A stretch of DNA of 64,000 nt from Cricetomys ansorgei (GCA_026225945.1 JAMJFZ010000705.1:434001-498000); one strand, 5' to 3'; shown: positions 45,765 through 55,910, counted from the stretch's first letter. Numbers and translations are program-made. Notes: generated by a model from the sequence alone, not told the origin.

Positions 45765-46225
45765 AGCTATAGTTTGAGTATGAAATGCCCTCCACAGGCT
45801 GATGTGCTTGAGACTTAGTCATCAGCTGGTGGCACTACTGGAAACTTCAGTGAGTCAGACCTGGCTGGAAGAAGTCAGGCACTGTCACAGGTCCTAAAGA
45901 CTACCTTGTCTCTGATCATTTTAGGGGGAAAGACTGGGACAGGGTCTTGATGTGTAGCTCTCCCTGGTCAGCCTGGTATTCACTGTATAGTTTGACATGG
46001 CCTCCAAATTTCATCAATCCTCCTGCCCCAAAATGCTGAGATTACAAGTATGTGCCACTATGCCTGACTTCCTTCCTGCCTTTTCTTTGCTTTCTGACTA
46101 GCACATGCATTCTGCCATAATAGACTGACACTTCTAAAACCATGAGCCAAAATATATCCCTCCTCCTTCATGTTGTTTATATCATAGTATTTTGTCACAG
46201 CAAGTAGAAAGCCAGCTAAAATGTT
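45765..46225 (+). repeat. MaLR-type LTR, split by antisense B1
   Basis: tatagtttgagtatgaaatg, catcagctggtggcactact lie left. ctgacacttctaaaaccatg, agccaaaatatatccctcct and tattttgtcacagcaagtag lie right. A B1 in reverse orientation occupies about 45930-46075. Confidence 0.6.
45930..46075 (-). repeat. B1 SINE, antisense, nested
   Basis: gacagggtcttgatgtgtag, tggtcagcctggtattcact, gctgagattacaagtatgtg. Confidence 0.75.
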
Positions 46226-46339
46226 GGGTGACAAAACCTTGTCTCAAATAACCCAAATCAATCAATCAATTAACCCTGAACTCTTTTCATTGCTTAATAG
46301 TTCAATTTTTCATGAGAAAAACTTGTTCTTTGCTTTTTG

Positions 46340-46470
46340 AGATACTCAGTATATAACCCATACTGATGTGAAAATATCTACACAACACAAGCTGACTTCA
46401 AATTGGAGATCTTTCTGACTTACCTTCGTAAATACTGCAATTACAAGTATGTGCTACCATATCTGGCCTA
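46340..46470 (-). repeat. B1-type SINE, antisense, diverged
   Basis: agatactcagtatataaccc, agctgacttcaaattggaga, ctgcaattacaagtatgtgc, taccatatctggcc. Confidence 0.65.
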
Positions 46471-46781
46471 GAAAAAAAATCTTTTAAGATCAAATAACAC
46501 CATCCTCTTATGGGGAAAACTGTTACTCTATCAAGTTGGAGGTGATAAATGTACATAAGAATTCATAAATCAAGAATTATACATTCAATATTTTCTTCAC
46601 TGAAGCATTCTAGTAACTACAGTACTTCTAAGAACTGCAACTACACTAGGTATACTAACAATAAAAGGAACGTGGATAATACTAAATGGCTATTCCAGTT
46701 AATATTAACTTCAATTATTTTCATAGAAGCAACCACTGTGTCATTCAATTTATTTCATTTCTTCAATTAATCAGGGCTTAC

Positions 46782-46861
46782 CCAAATCTGTCTTTGAATA
46801 GCTTCTTCTGAAGAAATTGAGATTCCATGCATACACACCAGCTTGCAAGCAACATGACACA
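46782..46861 (-). CDS. Tex11: Tex11 coding exon (third found)
   Basis: 80 bp. Acceptor ATTACTATTTTGCAG and strong donor GTAAGC. It completes a leucine codon split with the previous exon (T + TG), then gives 26 codons, ending in phase 0. The peptide reads CHVACKLVCMHGIS and continues to EEAIQRQIW. The CKLV.MHG and SSEEAIQRQI words are characteristic of TEX11 as I recall it. The intron to the next exon is 7.7 kb. Confidence 0.95.
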
Positions 46862-47049
46862 CTGCAAAATAGTAATTAGATAACCCTTAAACACAAAGCA
46901 CTCATTCTCTTTTCATACATACCTATAAAGGTAGCAATGATTAAAGTGAAGTCAGTTTTACTATTTAAAAAAATAGGTTGTGTTTTTTTATTTGTTTTTT
47001 TTAAAGAGTTTTATTGTGTGTTTTGTTTAATCTGGATTTTTGTTGTTGT

Positions 47050-47185
47050 TTGAGACAGGGTCTCATGTAGCCCAGGCTGACCTCAAATTCACTATATAGC
47101 TGAAGCTAGCCTTGAACTCCTGAACCTCCAGTCTTCAATTCCTCAGTGACAGGATTACAGACACAGGCCATCACATCCAGAACTG
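47050..47185 (-). repeat. B1 SINE, antisense
   Basis: tttgagacagggtctcatgt, agcccaggctgacctcaaat, gtgacaggattacagacaca. Confidence 0.85.
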
Positions 47186-47194
47186 TTTTTTTCC

Positions 47195-47465
47195 TTAAAA
47201 ATATTTTCATATAATTATTATGATCATGTTTTTTTCCCCTCCTCCAGCTTCTCCCAGATCCTTCCCACTTCCCCACCACCCAACTTCATGTTCTCTCTCA
47301 AAAAAAAAAAAGAAAATGAAAACAAATAAAAAATCCATTAAGACAAAAATACCAAAACAAAACAAAAAGCACACAAAAAAACGTGTAGTCCATTCTGTGT
47401 TACACCCAGCATTTTGTATTATCTTCTGTCTTACTTTTTCCTGTGCTGAGGTCCAAACATTCACA
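47195..47465 (-). mobile_element. L1 3' UTR fragment, antisense
   Basis: ctcctccagcttctcccaga, ccacccaacttcatgttctc, then an A-rich stretch and ccattctgtgttacacccag. Confidence 0.6.
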
Positions 47466-47879
47466 TAGTAATTGAGTGTTTTGGCACAGGGCTACACTCC
47501 TGGGCCCAAAATAAGAATTTTAAAGGCCTGTTTAAATAATCAATTTTCAAAAGCAAATAACCTAAAGTTTATCAAATTAATTGCTTGCTTACTAATTCCA
47601 GTCAAATATAATATTTATAATTCCAACATTTTAATTTCTATAGGGGTTAAATCCTAAATAATCACTAAGAATACCTGATTCAACATAATGCTCATGAATC
47701 ATGCTGACAGAATAATTCTCAGCAGAGTTGCAACCTACAGCAACCATCACCTGACAAATTTCTGGATATCAGTATAGTTTTACATTTTCTTCTAAAATGT
47801 GAAATTTTCTAAATATATATTTTTGTAGATGACATAAAAGTTTTTGAAATGTAATTTAGAAAATATAGGTGCCTTTATT

Positions 47880-48015
47880 AGTAGTTAGAAGTGCTGACTG
47901 CTCTTCCAGAGGACCTGAGTTCAATGCTCAGCACCCACACGTGGCTCACAACCATCTCTAACTCACGCACGTGGTATGCAGGTATATATGCAGGCAAATC
48001 AGCAACATACATAAA
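47880..48015 (+). repeat. B2 SINE, 5' truncated
   Basis: ctgactgctcttccagagga, cctgagttcaatgctcagca, cacgtggctcacaaccatct. Confidence 0.9.
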
Positions 48016-48439
48016 AGAAATAAAATTTTTTTAAATAAAATAAAAATTTAAAAACATAAATCCTTCACATGGCAACATGCTTTATTCTAATATTAGCAGA
48101 GAAGGGAAACTACCACATATCTTCCCAGTGACCCATATTCTTTCACATTTCCTCCAGTTTTTATTTCCCATCTTTTGATTATCTTTGTTGTTCATCTCTA
48201 CACTGTCTTGCAGTGGTGCCTTAAAACTTGTATTAACAAAGAGATACCTCTGAAAAATCGTCAACAATAGGGAGCTATTAGCTTAGGGATCAAAACCTAG
48301 TGCTTTCAAACTGTTTGTTTGGTTGTCACTTAACATATTAATCCCTATCTAAGAACTGGTCAAAAGAGTTAAACTTCAGGAATATTACCAATGTCTAGTA
48401 AGACTATTTTTCATAATGGGTCACAAAATGTATACGTAC
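48016..48439. other. No recognisable feature
   Basis: Unique intronic sequence leading to the exon. Confidence 0.5.
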
Positions 48440-48524
48440 ATTTAGCTGTCTGGTTTTCACTCATAGACAATTCTATTCTCTTAGTAACTGCCCAGTTCCA
48501 CATGTTCACTGCCATTTCTTCAAC
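48440..48524 (-). CDS. Tex11: Tex11 coding exon (second found)
   Basis: 85 bp. Acceptor CCTTTTATCTAG and donor GTACGT. It enters in phase 0, encodes 28 codons and leaves one base (T). The peptide begins VEEMAVNMWNWAVTKRIEL and ends ENQTAK. The EE.AV..WNWAVTKR block is a hallmark of the TEX11 N-terminal region. The intron upstream, 8.3 kb, holds the deleted provirus at 50589-52430. Confidence 0.95.
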
Positions 48525-48727
48525 CTAGATAAAAGGAAACATTTATTTAGCCAATTAAGATACTCCCCACCTTCAATGATATATTTTTTCTTCTATGTTG
48601 TATGCTTATATAGTATTGTAGGTCATTTCCTGACCCTCCAAATATAATCTCTCTCCATCTCTCCACAAAAACGTTTTTCTCCCTCTACCCCCCCTTTCTC
48701 CTTTCTTTTTCTTTCTTTCTTTTTTTT

Positions 48728-48838
48728 GTTTCAAGACAGGGTTTCTCTGCCTGTTGTCTGGAACTCACTCTGTAGAACAGGCTGGCCTCGAACTCACAGA
48801 GTGCTGGGATTAAAGTCATGCACCACCAGAGCCCAGCA
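48728..48838 (-). repeat. B1 SINE, antisense, internally deleted
   Basis: agacagggtttctctgcctg, ctgtagaacaggctggcctc, gtgctgggattaaagtcatg; the middle cagagatcctcc segment is missing. A CT-rich stretch precedes it. Confidence 0.9.
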
Positions 48839-49104
48839 AAACTTACAATCTCTTAATAGGAATTATCTTGCTCCCCTCCACCCCACCCTGAACACAATTT
48901 GTATATTCTCCTCTTTATGTATCTTTATTCATACTGTTTGCTTTAATCTGAATTACACCTGTTTCCTTTGTCTTTATGCAAATAAAATCCATTTTAGTTT
49001 CACCAGCAACATCAATGAAACTTTCAGCAATCATTAGTTTACTTATATCTCCTCTCTCTTTCTTGTCACATCTTTGGCAGTTAGAGAAAGTCAAATTCAA
49101 AGTT

Positions 49105-49525
49105 ACATGAATGTTAAGCAAGCACTCCACCACTAAACTTCACCCTCAGCTCTTTTTTTGAACTCCTATAGTCACCGTCACACAATTTAGCAATTAATTA
49201 TAAAACTGCATCATTCATTCTAGTTGTGGTTTAGTTTGGTTTAGTTTGGTGCTTTGTTTTGGTTTCATTTAGTTTGGTTTTATGTGGGCAGAAGAGCAAA
49301 GTCTGTGTAGCCCTAGCTGGCCTGGCACTCAGGATGTGGATCAGTTTAGCTTAGAATTTACAGCAATTCATCTGCCTCTGCCTCTTGAGTGATGGGAATA
49401 TAGTCATGTAACATCATACCTGACCTGTTGATGTTTCTTGCCCTGAATTGAACTCAGGGATCTGAGAACTCAGGGATTTCTTACATACCAGGCAAGCTTC
49501 TAAAACTAAGCTATAACCAAAACCT
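49105..49525 (-). repeat. ID, B1 and ID-like, all antisense
   Basis: 49105-49155: ID end (agcaagcactccaccactaa). 49278-49428: B1 (agccctagctggcctggcac, ctgcctctgcctcttgagtg). 49430-49525: ID-like, with an internally duplicated aactcagggat. Confidence 0.6.
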
Positions 49526-49831
49526 TATTTTTAAGTAGTTTTAATTCTTGTCCTTGTTTCCCAGCTGGGCTCCTTGGTAAGAAATATCATGTCTTACGGA
49601 GCATATTTAACATAGTACATGCAAAAATGTTAAATAAAGAATATACATTTAAATAGTGGGAATCAGCATTTTATTATGTTTCCTTCTGGGAACTAGGGGA
49701 CAAAGTTTCTAAATGTTCCTCTAGGATTTATCTTTCTATAAGGTAGAGCCTAGTTAACTGAGTAAAAAGCTAAATCAAGCTTATAGTGTCTCAATGAAAA
49801 AAATGAAGACTCAAGATATGTGTAAATAGTG

Positions 49832-49990
49832 GGCTGGAGAGATGGCTCAGCAGTTAAGAACACTGGCTGCTCTTCCGAAGGTTCAATTCCCAGCACCCAT
49901 GTGGCAGCTCACAGCTGTCTGTAACTCCAGTTGCAGTGGATCAGAGACTCTCACACAGACACACACAAAGGTGTTTTCACCAGTGCAAAT
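49832..49990 (+). repeat. B2 SINE, well kept
   Basis: gggctggagagatggctcag, actggctgctcttccgaagg, ttcaattcccagcacccatg. Internal polymerase III boxes look intact. Confidence 0.93.
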
Positions 49991-50044
49991 GAAATAAAAT
50001 AAATTATTTTTTAAAAAGAAGATATGTACAAATGGAAATAAATT

Positions 50045-50110
50045 GAGGAAGCGTGCTACAAGTCAATGGTAGCATGCTTCACTAAATTCAATCCCCAGTT
50101 CTGACAGGAA
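50045..50110 (+). repeat. ID-like element
   Basis: gtcaatggtagcatgcttca, attcaatccccagttctgac. Confidence 0.5.
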
Positions 50111-50349
50111 AGGAAAAAAAAACTTTGGAGAAGAGTTTGGTTTCTGGCAAGCAACCTCTGAAGGCAGGAACTGATCCTGGATGGAACTACTATCTGAAAC
50201 CAATATAATATAGCCTTGACTTAAATCTCCCAAGGTGTGATGGTGAATAATGAAAGAGTCTATATACCATTACATTATAACATATATATTCATAGTAACT
50301 GAGTAAAGACAATAAGTAAAATGCACTATAAATAGCAATGGTGGTGTAA

Positions 50350-50455
50350 GTTTTTATTCATCACTAGGGATGGAAGCCAGGGCTCTGTATATACTAGACA
50401 AGAGTATACTAGACAAGATATCTATCACTGAACTATATCCCCAGCTATACATTTT
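50350..50455 (-). repeat. ID element, antisense, with internal duplication
   Basis: actagggatggaagccaggg, then agtatactagacaag-type words twice, and actgaactatatccccagc. Confidence 0.55.
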
Positions 50456-50588
50456 ACTGTCTTTTCTCCAGTACCACCTTTCTCATATACACCTCCATCT
50501 TTTTCTGATGAGATTCCATTTAGACAGATAATTTAGCATAGGTATCCTTTCACTTTACTATTCTGGTGCAAATTCTCATGCCAGCCTC

Positions 50589-50899
50589 TGTGTAGCGCCC
50601 TGTATGTGCCACACCCTGTGGCTTCCCAAGATGGCGCTGGCTGCTTGTGTGCAAAGTGATAACTCCTTATTCGGAGATGAGGGCTGAGTGATTCATGGTT
50701 GGAGGTGATGCGTTCCCTTGCAGCCTATGGAGGAGCGATGCGTGGCGGCAGCGGATAGGCTCTCATGAGGGTATATAGGTGTGGGGAGGACGGGATTCGG
50801 GGCCATTTTTCCTACAATCAACTTCCTGATTAAACTGCCTTGAGAAGGAACCAGTCGTGTCGTGCCTCTTTCCTTGCTGGTCGAGGTCGGCGCGGTACA
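50589..50899 (+). repeat. 5' LTR of the provirus
   Basis: TGTGTAGCGCCC...GCGGTACA, 311 bp. A TATA box (tatata, 50772-50777) lies 50 bp before attaaa (50829-50834), the likely polyadenylation signal. aagatggcgctgg near the start is a YY1-type motif. It differs from the 3' LTR at a c/t near 50650, a g/t near 50700, the t/c in the last four bases, and lacks 4 bp after gata. Confidence 0.95.
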
Positions 50900-50901
50900 T
50901 T

Positions 50902-50919
50902 TGGTGGCTCGTACGGGGA
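50902..50919 (+). promoter_or_regulatory. Primer-binding site
   Basis: tggtggctcgtacgggga begins two bases after the 5' LTR, the standard place for the tRNA primer site. The ggctcgt core resembles the tRNA-Pro site of other retroviruses, but the match is imperfect and I leave the tRNA open. Confidence 0.75.
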
Positions 50920-51113
50920 ACGTTAAAGTCCCGGGGTTCCAGAACTCTTGGCGGACAGGGCGATCGATCGGTAAGTGCCTAGGTAAGTAGGCCAATATTC
51001 AAGCTCTGGAGGCATCAAGCTCTCGGAAGGAGACTAAACTAAAGGACCGCGGTAAAGCGGCGATAGTGAATCTGTGTGTCTGTCGCGGATATACAGAACT
51101 AGAAAGTGAAATC
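50920..51113 (+). promoter_or_regulatory. Proviral leader with two candidate splice donors
   Basis: gtaagt occurs at 50971-50976 and again at 50983-50988, 12 bases apart, both in donor-like context. Packaging signals would normally lie in this stretch. Confidence 0.5.
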
Positions 51114-51434
51114 ATGGGTGCCTCACCTTCCTGTCCAATGAAATTGGTTCTACAAGAACTTCTCCGCACTCACGGAATTAAGATAAGGGATAGGATCATA
51201 GTTCATTTCTTGCAGGAGGTGGATACCATAGCTCCATGGTTTGCAGCTGCAGGTCATGTAACCATCACAAGCTGGGATAAATTAGGAAGGTACAGGAACA
51301 GGTTGATACCCTTTGGCAAATGGCTCAGTTGGGATGTGAGTGGAGATGGAGTGGTCTATGTGTTACTTCTGTGTCCTATGATAATATGTTTACTGCAGCT
51401 AATCTGTCCAAAGAATTGTCCAAGTTTCTTTTAG
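51114..51434 (+). pseudogene. gag: gag 5' end (matrix), truncated and fused out of frame
   Basis: The ATG at 51114 gives a Met-Gly start (MGASPSCPMK), suitable for N-myristoylation. The following 60 or so residues resemble the betaretrovirus matrix domain, with a short helix, a KIRDRIIVHFLQEVD-like run and a PWF motif. Past about 51290 the frame loses likeness and ends at 51434 in sequence that in another frame is env. The junction therefore marks a large deletion. Nothing beyond matrix remains, so no particle proteins can be made. Confidence 0.8.
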
Positions 51435-51724
51435 GAAATTGGTCTCGAAATTTTGAAGGGACTTTACAGAAGCTTCGACTGAGCATAGTCAGCGTGAACT
51501 CCACCAGGGTTGACGTCTCCATGGCCGAAGGGATTACCACCTAGATTCAACGTGCTGTTTCTCGCCTGAAAGAGTGGGCGGGCATGGGGACTTTCCTTTT
51601 TGCTTTGATGGGAGCCTGTCTGCTGTGCCTGTATTGCCTCTGCCGTATGGCTCATAATCGTAGTAGAGATTTGACCATGATAGCTCTTGCCTTTCAAGCT
51701 CTGGAGGAGGGAGGTTCCACATGA
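51335..51724 (+). pseudogene. env: env 3' end (transmembrane subunit tail)
   Basis: In the frame of 51320, the region after about 51345 resembles the C-terminal part of a betaretroviral transmembrane subunit: an N-glycosylation motif (NWS), a KEWAGMG juxtamembrane word, a Leu/Cys-rich membrane span around 51595-51650 and a short cytoplasmic tail. A TAG at 51542 interrupts it; the natural-looking stop is TGA at 51722-51724. Surface subunit, cleavage site and fusion peptide are missing. It is non-functional as a viral envelope. Confidence 0.75.
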
Positions 51725-52115
51725 GCTTGGCTTGCCGCCTTGAAGGCGTGACCACACCCCCTCATACATGGCAGATAGGGAGTCAGCAAAGACTGACTAG
51801 GAAGTTCTTCCACGATGTGGAGATTCTTGGAGGCATGCCTGATTGCATGGAGGTTAGATGCCAAATTGCCTCCCCCTAACAAAAGGCATCGAGATGGGTA
51901 TGGGAGTCTTCCTACTGCTCAACGACAGGGGATGCTGTCCCAGTACAATATCTCTCTCTTCTCTAGGGGTCAGGCCAAGGTCTTCCCCGCTGTCCATGTA
52001 TGCTTCCATGAGTTCTCTTTCCCTCGATCGGGTGTGGTCTCCTCAAGAGATTGCACCCTTGATCGGGAGAGAGGCCAATGGAAGGTCTTTTCTCTCTAAA
52101 ACAAAAAGGGGGAAC
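51725..52115 (+). other. Proviral 3' untranslated region and polypurine tract
   Basis: About 390 bp between the env stop and the 3' LTR. The open frames here (for example 51858-52181, crossing into the LTR) have no recognisable domain. aaaacaaaaaggggg at 52098-52112 is the polypurine tract that would prime plus-strand synthesis. Confidence 0.7.
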
Positions 52116-52430
52116 TGTGTAGCGCCCTGTATGTGCCACACCCTGTGGCTTCCCAAGATGGCGCTGGCTGCTTGTGTGTAAAGTGATAAACAACTCCTTA
52201 TTCGGAGATGAGGGCTGAGTGATTCATGGTTTGAGGTGATGCGTTCCCTTGCAGCCTATGGAGGAGCGATGCGTGGCGGCAGCGGATAGGCTCTCATGAG
52301 GGTATATAGGTGTGGGGAGGACGGGATTCGGGGCCATTTTTCCTACAATCAACTTCCTGATTAAACTGCCTTGAGAAGGAACCAGTCGTGTCGTGCCTCT
52401 TTCCTTGCTGGTCGAGGTCGGCGCGGCACA
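52116..52430 (+). repeat. 3' LTR of the provirus
   Basis: 315 bp, TGTGTAGCG...GCGGCACA, followed by the agcctc target duplication. TATA box at 52303-52308, attaaa at 52360-52365. Confidence 0.95.
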
Positions 52431-52436
52431 AGCCTC

Positions 52437-52574
52437 CACTCCTCTCACATAGTATAATCATGCCATTGTTGACTGAACAATGACTTTCATATAGTGTTAT
52501 TGATTTATATCACCAACAACCTGTGAGGTTAACATCTGACTCCAAATTTTAAGAGAAGAAATGAACATTCACAT
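52437..52574. other. Unique intronic sequence
   Basis: The stretch from cactcctctcacatag onwards continues the sequence broken by the provirus. Confidence 0.5.
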
Positions 52575-52860
52575 TAAAATATCTTAAAGAACTATCTTTT
52601 GGTATTTTGGAAAGCAATTTAGCAATATATAAAATGAACCAAAACTGTCCATATATTTTATCCTAGTAATTGCTCTTCTGAGACTCTATTCTAAGAAAAT
52701 AGTACAGGTGGGTAATAATCTTTGCACTTAATAATGTTCCTTTTATCACTATGATATAGAAAATATGGAACAATACAAATGTCCAATAATAAAGAAATAC
52801 ACAGATGAATTATGATTAATTCCCTTGAAGGTATATGATTCAGCCATTTAAAATAGTAGT
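52575..52860 (+). mobile_element. Old L1 ORF2 C-terminal fragment
   Basis: gaaagcaatttagcaatata, ttttatcctagtaattgctc, aatacaaatgtccaataata, tgattcagccattta. Confidence 0.6.
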
Positions 52861-52861
52861 C

Positions 52862-53040
52862 ATGGCCAGTGAAGTGGCTCAGTAGGTAAAGGAATTTGTC
52901 ACACAAGTCTGGCAACCTGCGTTCAATCCTCAGAACTCACATTAATGTGAAAGGAAAGAACTGGCTCCACAAAAGTCATCTGATTTCCACATATGTCATG
53001 GCCATTTGTGCCCCCCCCAGACACATACACCCAATAAAAA
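52862..53040 (+). repeat. B3 SINE
   Basis: ggccagtgaagtggctcagt, gcgttcaatcctcagaactc, aaaggaaagaactggctcca. Confidence 0.8.
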
Positions 53041-53054
53041 TTAAAAATAAAAAT

Positions 53055-53165
53055 GGCCCCTGAGTGTGGTGGCAGATGGTTCTCTGTGAGTTCATGGTCA
53101 GCCTGGTCTACCTAGCAAGTTCCAGGTCAGCTAGAGCTACAAGAGTGAGACCCTGTCTCAAAACA
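53055..53165 (+). repeat. B1 SINE, internally deleted
   Basis: ctgagtgtggtggcagatgg jumps over the usual taatcccagcac segment; then agcctggtctacctagcaag and gtgagaccctgtctcaaaac. Confidence 0.85.
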
Positions 53166-54094
53166 ACAAAAGAAAGGAAAAGAAAGAAAGCAAGCCTACA
53201 TAGATCGATAGAAAGAATGACAATCATAGAAACTGTGTTTAACATGGTGTTTCCATGCCTAGCGAAAAGATAAGATACAAATTTATATGGACAAAGATAC
53301 TGCGGTAATATCAATTTACATCCAAAACAGGTTTAATAAAATCATGAATCTTAATTTGAATGCCAAACATTCATATACATTTAAATGAATCCCCAAAAAA
53401 GGCTGTGCTGATAAACAAATGGATACATGGTAAACAAATACAGCAAAATGTTTATAAGAGTTCAATAGAAGAGTACTTGTCTAGCATGAATGAGGCCAAA
53501 TTCAACCCCCCACCATATTGGAAAACCAAAGGAAAAAAAGAAAGAAGGAAGGGAGGAAATACAGAATACAGAAATAGAATCTAAGTGATTGCTAGATAAG
53601 TGTCCACTGTGATTTAGAGAGGGGTCAGTGCTTAGGATCAAATCCAGGACTTCACAAATGCTAACAAAATCATAAACTACTGAGCTATGACATAGCCCTC
53701 AACATTTCTTTTTGAAAAATATTATAACAAAATGGTAGAGAAAGAAATGAAATTGTTTTTACAATAAAAAAGTTTTATGTCTACATTGTAATTATAGCTA
53801 TATAAAATTTAAATATAGTAGTTATTAAAGAAAATATTCAAAATTATTGTTGTTATATTAAAATTATATGAATATATGTGATAATTTCTCCTTCCTCAAA
53901 CTTTCCATATACTACTTCATGATTTTTAAATATATTTGAATCTTTCCATATTTTATTAGGTGGTACAAAGTGAATTATGATTGTAAATACTTCAAAGGCA
54001 CAAAATGCACAACTTTCAACACATATATTTGAATGCCTAATATATGGCTAATTTTCTGTTAGGTTTATATAAATGTATAATAATAAACAAGGTA
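53166..54094. other. Mostly unique sequence with two ID scraps
   Basis: An ID-like piece (gtacttgtctagcatgaatg) lies near 53472 and an antisense ID at 53617-53700 (ggatcaaatccaggacttca). The rest to 54094 is AT-rich and unassigned. Confidence 0.45.
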
Positions 54095-54310
54095 GGCCTG
54101 GAGAGACGGCTCAGAGGTTAAGAGTGCTTATTCTTGCAAAGGACCCAGGTTCAGTTCCCAACACCCACATGGTGGATTACAGCTATCCATAATTCTAGTT
54201 CCAACAGGTCTAGTAGCACTTCTTCTGACTTCCACAGGCACCAGGCACATATGCAGTGGGTGTACTTGCATACATTCAGGCAGAATACTCATACACAGAA
54301 AATAAGTGAA
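54095..54310 (+). repeat. B2 SINE
   Basis: gcctggagagacggctcaga, ttaagagtgcttattcttgc, gttcccaacacccacatggt. Confidence 0.9.
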
Positions 54311-54444
54311 TCTTTAAAAAATAATAAACAGCAAATATTTGCAACAACAAAAGTACAAAATATGAGGATTAAGCTTTCTAGAAAGAAATTTAAAGTATTT
54401 CCAAAACCAAGTGAATTTTCTTACAAAATAAAACCAGAGTGTAT

Positions 54445-54610
54445 ATTTTTATTATTACATTTATGTGTTTATTTGTATATTTATTTATATATTTCTGGTG
54501 GAGGGGAGAGCATGTTTGTGACAAGAAGAAGATAACTTGTGGATCCCCGGGATCCAATTCAGGTCATTAGGCTTCCTGGCTTTAATTGCTGAGCCATCTC
54601 AATAGCCCAA
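54445..54610 (-). repeat. B2/B3 SINE, antisense
   Basis: ccaattcaggtcattaggct, ttgctgagccatctcaatag. With the sense B2 at 54095 it makes a convergent SINE pair. Confidence 0.75.
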
Positions 54611-54715
54611 GACGAGACTCTTGATATTGAACCTTATAATAACTTTCCACTAACAATTAAGTACAAGAAGAGGTTATAATCTTGAAAGACTTACATACTA
54701 AGTAATGTAGCAGCA

Positions 54716-55040
54716 TGCTGCTATGCCAGCTCAACAAAGAAGATAAGGAGGCATTTTTCATATGTGCAAACCTGCCAGACCTCAGCAGAAGTAATCACTC
54801 ACATGGCCAGTGCCATACTGGACAGTGGGACCCTGAACAGTTCATTTCAGGGGATTTTAATGATATCTAAGCTCCTCAAGAGTTCTATAGATAGCATATG
54901 CAGATCACGAGCGATCAAATATCCTCCACAGAAATTCAACACCTGCAAACAATACAAAATGCCAAGGCCTAGGCAGCATTTTTCCCAATAGTGCATAAAA
55001 CTATTATTTTTTACATAACTAAAAATCAACTTCCACAACA
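54716..55040 (+). repeat. LTR-like repeat, family copy 3
   Basis: Starts TGCTGCTATGCCAGCTCA, ends aatcaacttccacaaca. Interior cctgccagacctcagcagaa, cacctgcaaacaatacaaaa. 325 bp; more diverged than copy 2. Confidence 0.65.
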
Positions 55041-55044
55041 AACT

Positions 55045-55495
55045 AATCTGCTAAAAGACATTATAACTAATCAACAAGTTCCGCAAGGGTACAAGAAGAT
55101 CAATATATAATATTTAAATTCAACTGCAGTCTTGATCACAGTTCTATCTGTCATCTTTGCATCAACTGATAAGACAATCCTAGAATTCATATGGAAATTC
55201 AAAATGCCAGTAATATTCAAAAACAGTCTTGAAAACCAAGAATAAAATTAGGGAACTCACATTTTCTAACTTCAAAATTTACTCCAAAACTACAAAGCTG
55301 TGATGACATAGGGAAACAGTGAAAGAGATTAAAGTCCAGAAATAAACCCTCACATTCATGGATGACAAACTTTTAACAAGGGTGCCAAGACAAACCCAAT
55401 GGAGAAAGACGTTTTCTACAAATGATGCCGCAACAACTTGTTATCCACATGCAAAAGAATAAAGTTGGATTCCTTTTTCATACCATATACAAACA
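55045..55495 (+). mobile_element. Old L1 ORF2 3'-part fragment
   Basis: aatcctagaattcatatgga, aaactacaaagctgtgatga and attaaagtccagaaataaac follow ORF2 behind the reverse transcriptase. Confidence 0.7.
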
Positions 55496-55502
55496 AGTTC
55501 AA

Positions 55503-55705
55503 AGGGCTGGAGAGATACATGTCTCAGTGATTAAAGACACTCTTGCAGAGGATACAGGTTCAGTTCCCAGTATACACAAGGTGGCTTGCAAGTGTTTAAC
55601 TCCAGTTCAAGGGATCTGATGCCCTCTTCTGGCCCTCTTGCAACCACCAGGCACACATGTGGTATACATACATATAGAAAGGTAAGCATGCATACACATA
55701 AAATA
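55503..55705 (+). repeat. B2 SINE
   Basis: gggctggagagatacatgtc, ggttcagttcccagtataca, gatctgatgccctcttctgg. Confidence 0.92.
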
Positions 55706-55731
55706 AATCTTATTAAAAACAGACACAAACA

Positions 55732-55910
55732 GCTGGGCAGTGGTGGTGCACACCTTTAATCCCAGCACTCAGGAGGTAGAGACAGGCAGATCTCTGTGAG
55801 TTTGAGGCCAGCCTGGTCTACAGAGTAGGTTCCAGGACAGCCATAGTTATAACAGAGAAACCCTGTCTTGAAAAACATATATAAATAAATGAATAAATAA
55901 ATAAATAAAT
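55732..55910 (+). repeat. B1 SINE with (AAAT)n tail
   Basis: gctgggcagtggtggtgcac, ttgaggccagcctggtctac, accctgtcttgaaaaac, then about six AAAT/GAAT units. Confidence 0.93.

Larger units (their letters stand above)
50583..52436 (+). mobile_element. Young internally deleted ERVK (ERV2)-like provirus
   Basis: Two LTRs (311 and 315 bp) differ by three substitutions and one 4-bp indel. The 6-bp duplication agcctc flanks the whole (50583-50588, 52431-52436), the length typical of ERVK-class integration. The interior of about 1.2 kb keeps a primer-binding site, leader, the start of a betaretrovirus-like gag, the end of env and a polypurine tract. The rest of gag, all pro and pol and most of env are absent. 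Less AT-rich than the intron. It lies antisense to Tex11, in the intron between 48524 and 56819. Confidence 0.93.

Noticed and set aside
50693..50995. 100-codon antisense open frame over the 5' LTR, repeated at 52224-52448 in the 3' LTR
   Set aside because: It is the reverse strand of the LTR in both places; the similarity of the two frames only reflects LTR identity.
52224..52448. LTR read as a CpG-rich promoter of a host gene
   Set aside because: It is the 3' LTR of the provirus; no downstream exon on the plus strand is visible.
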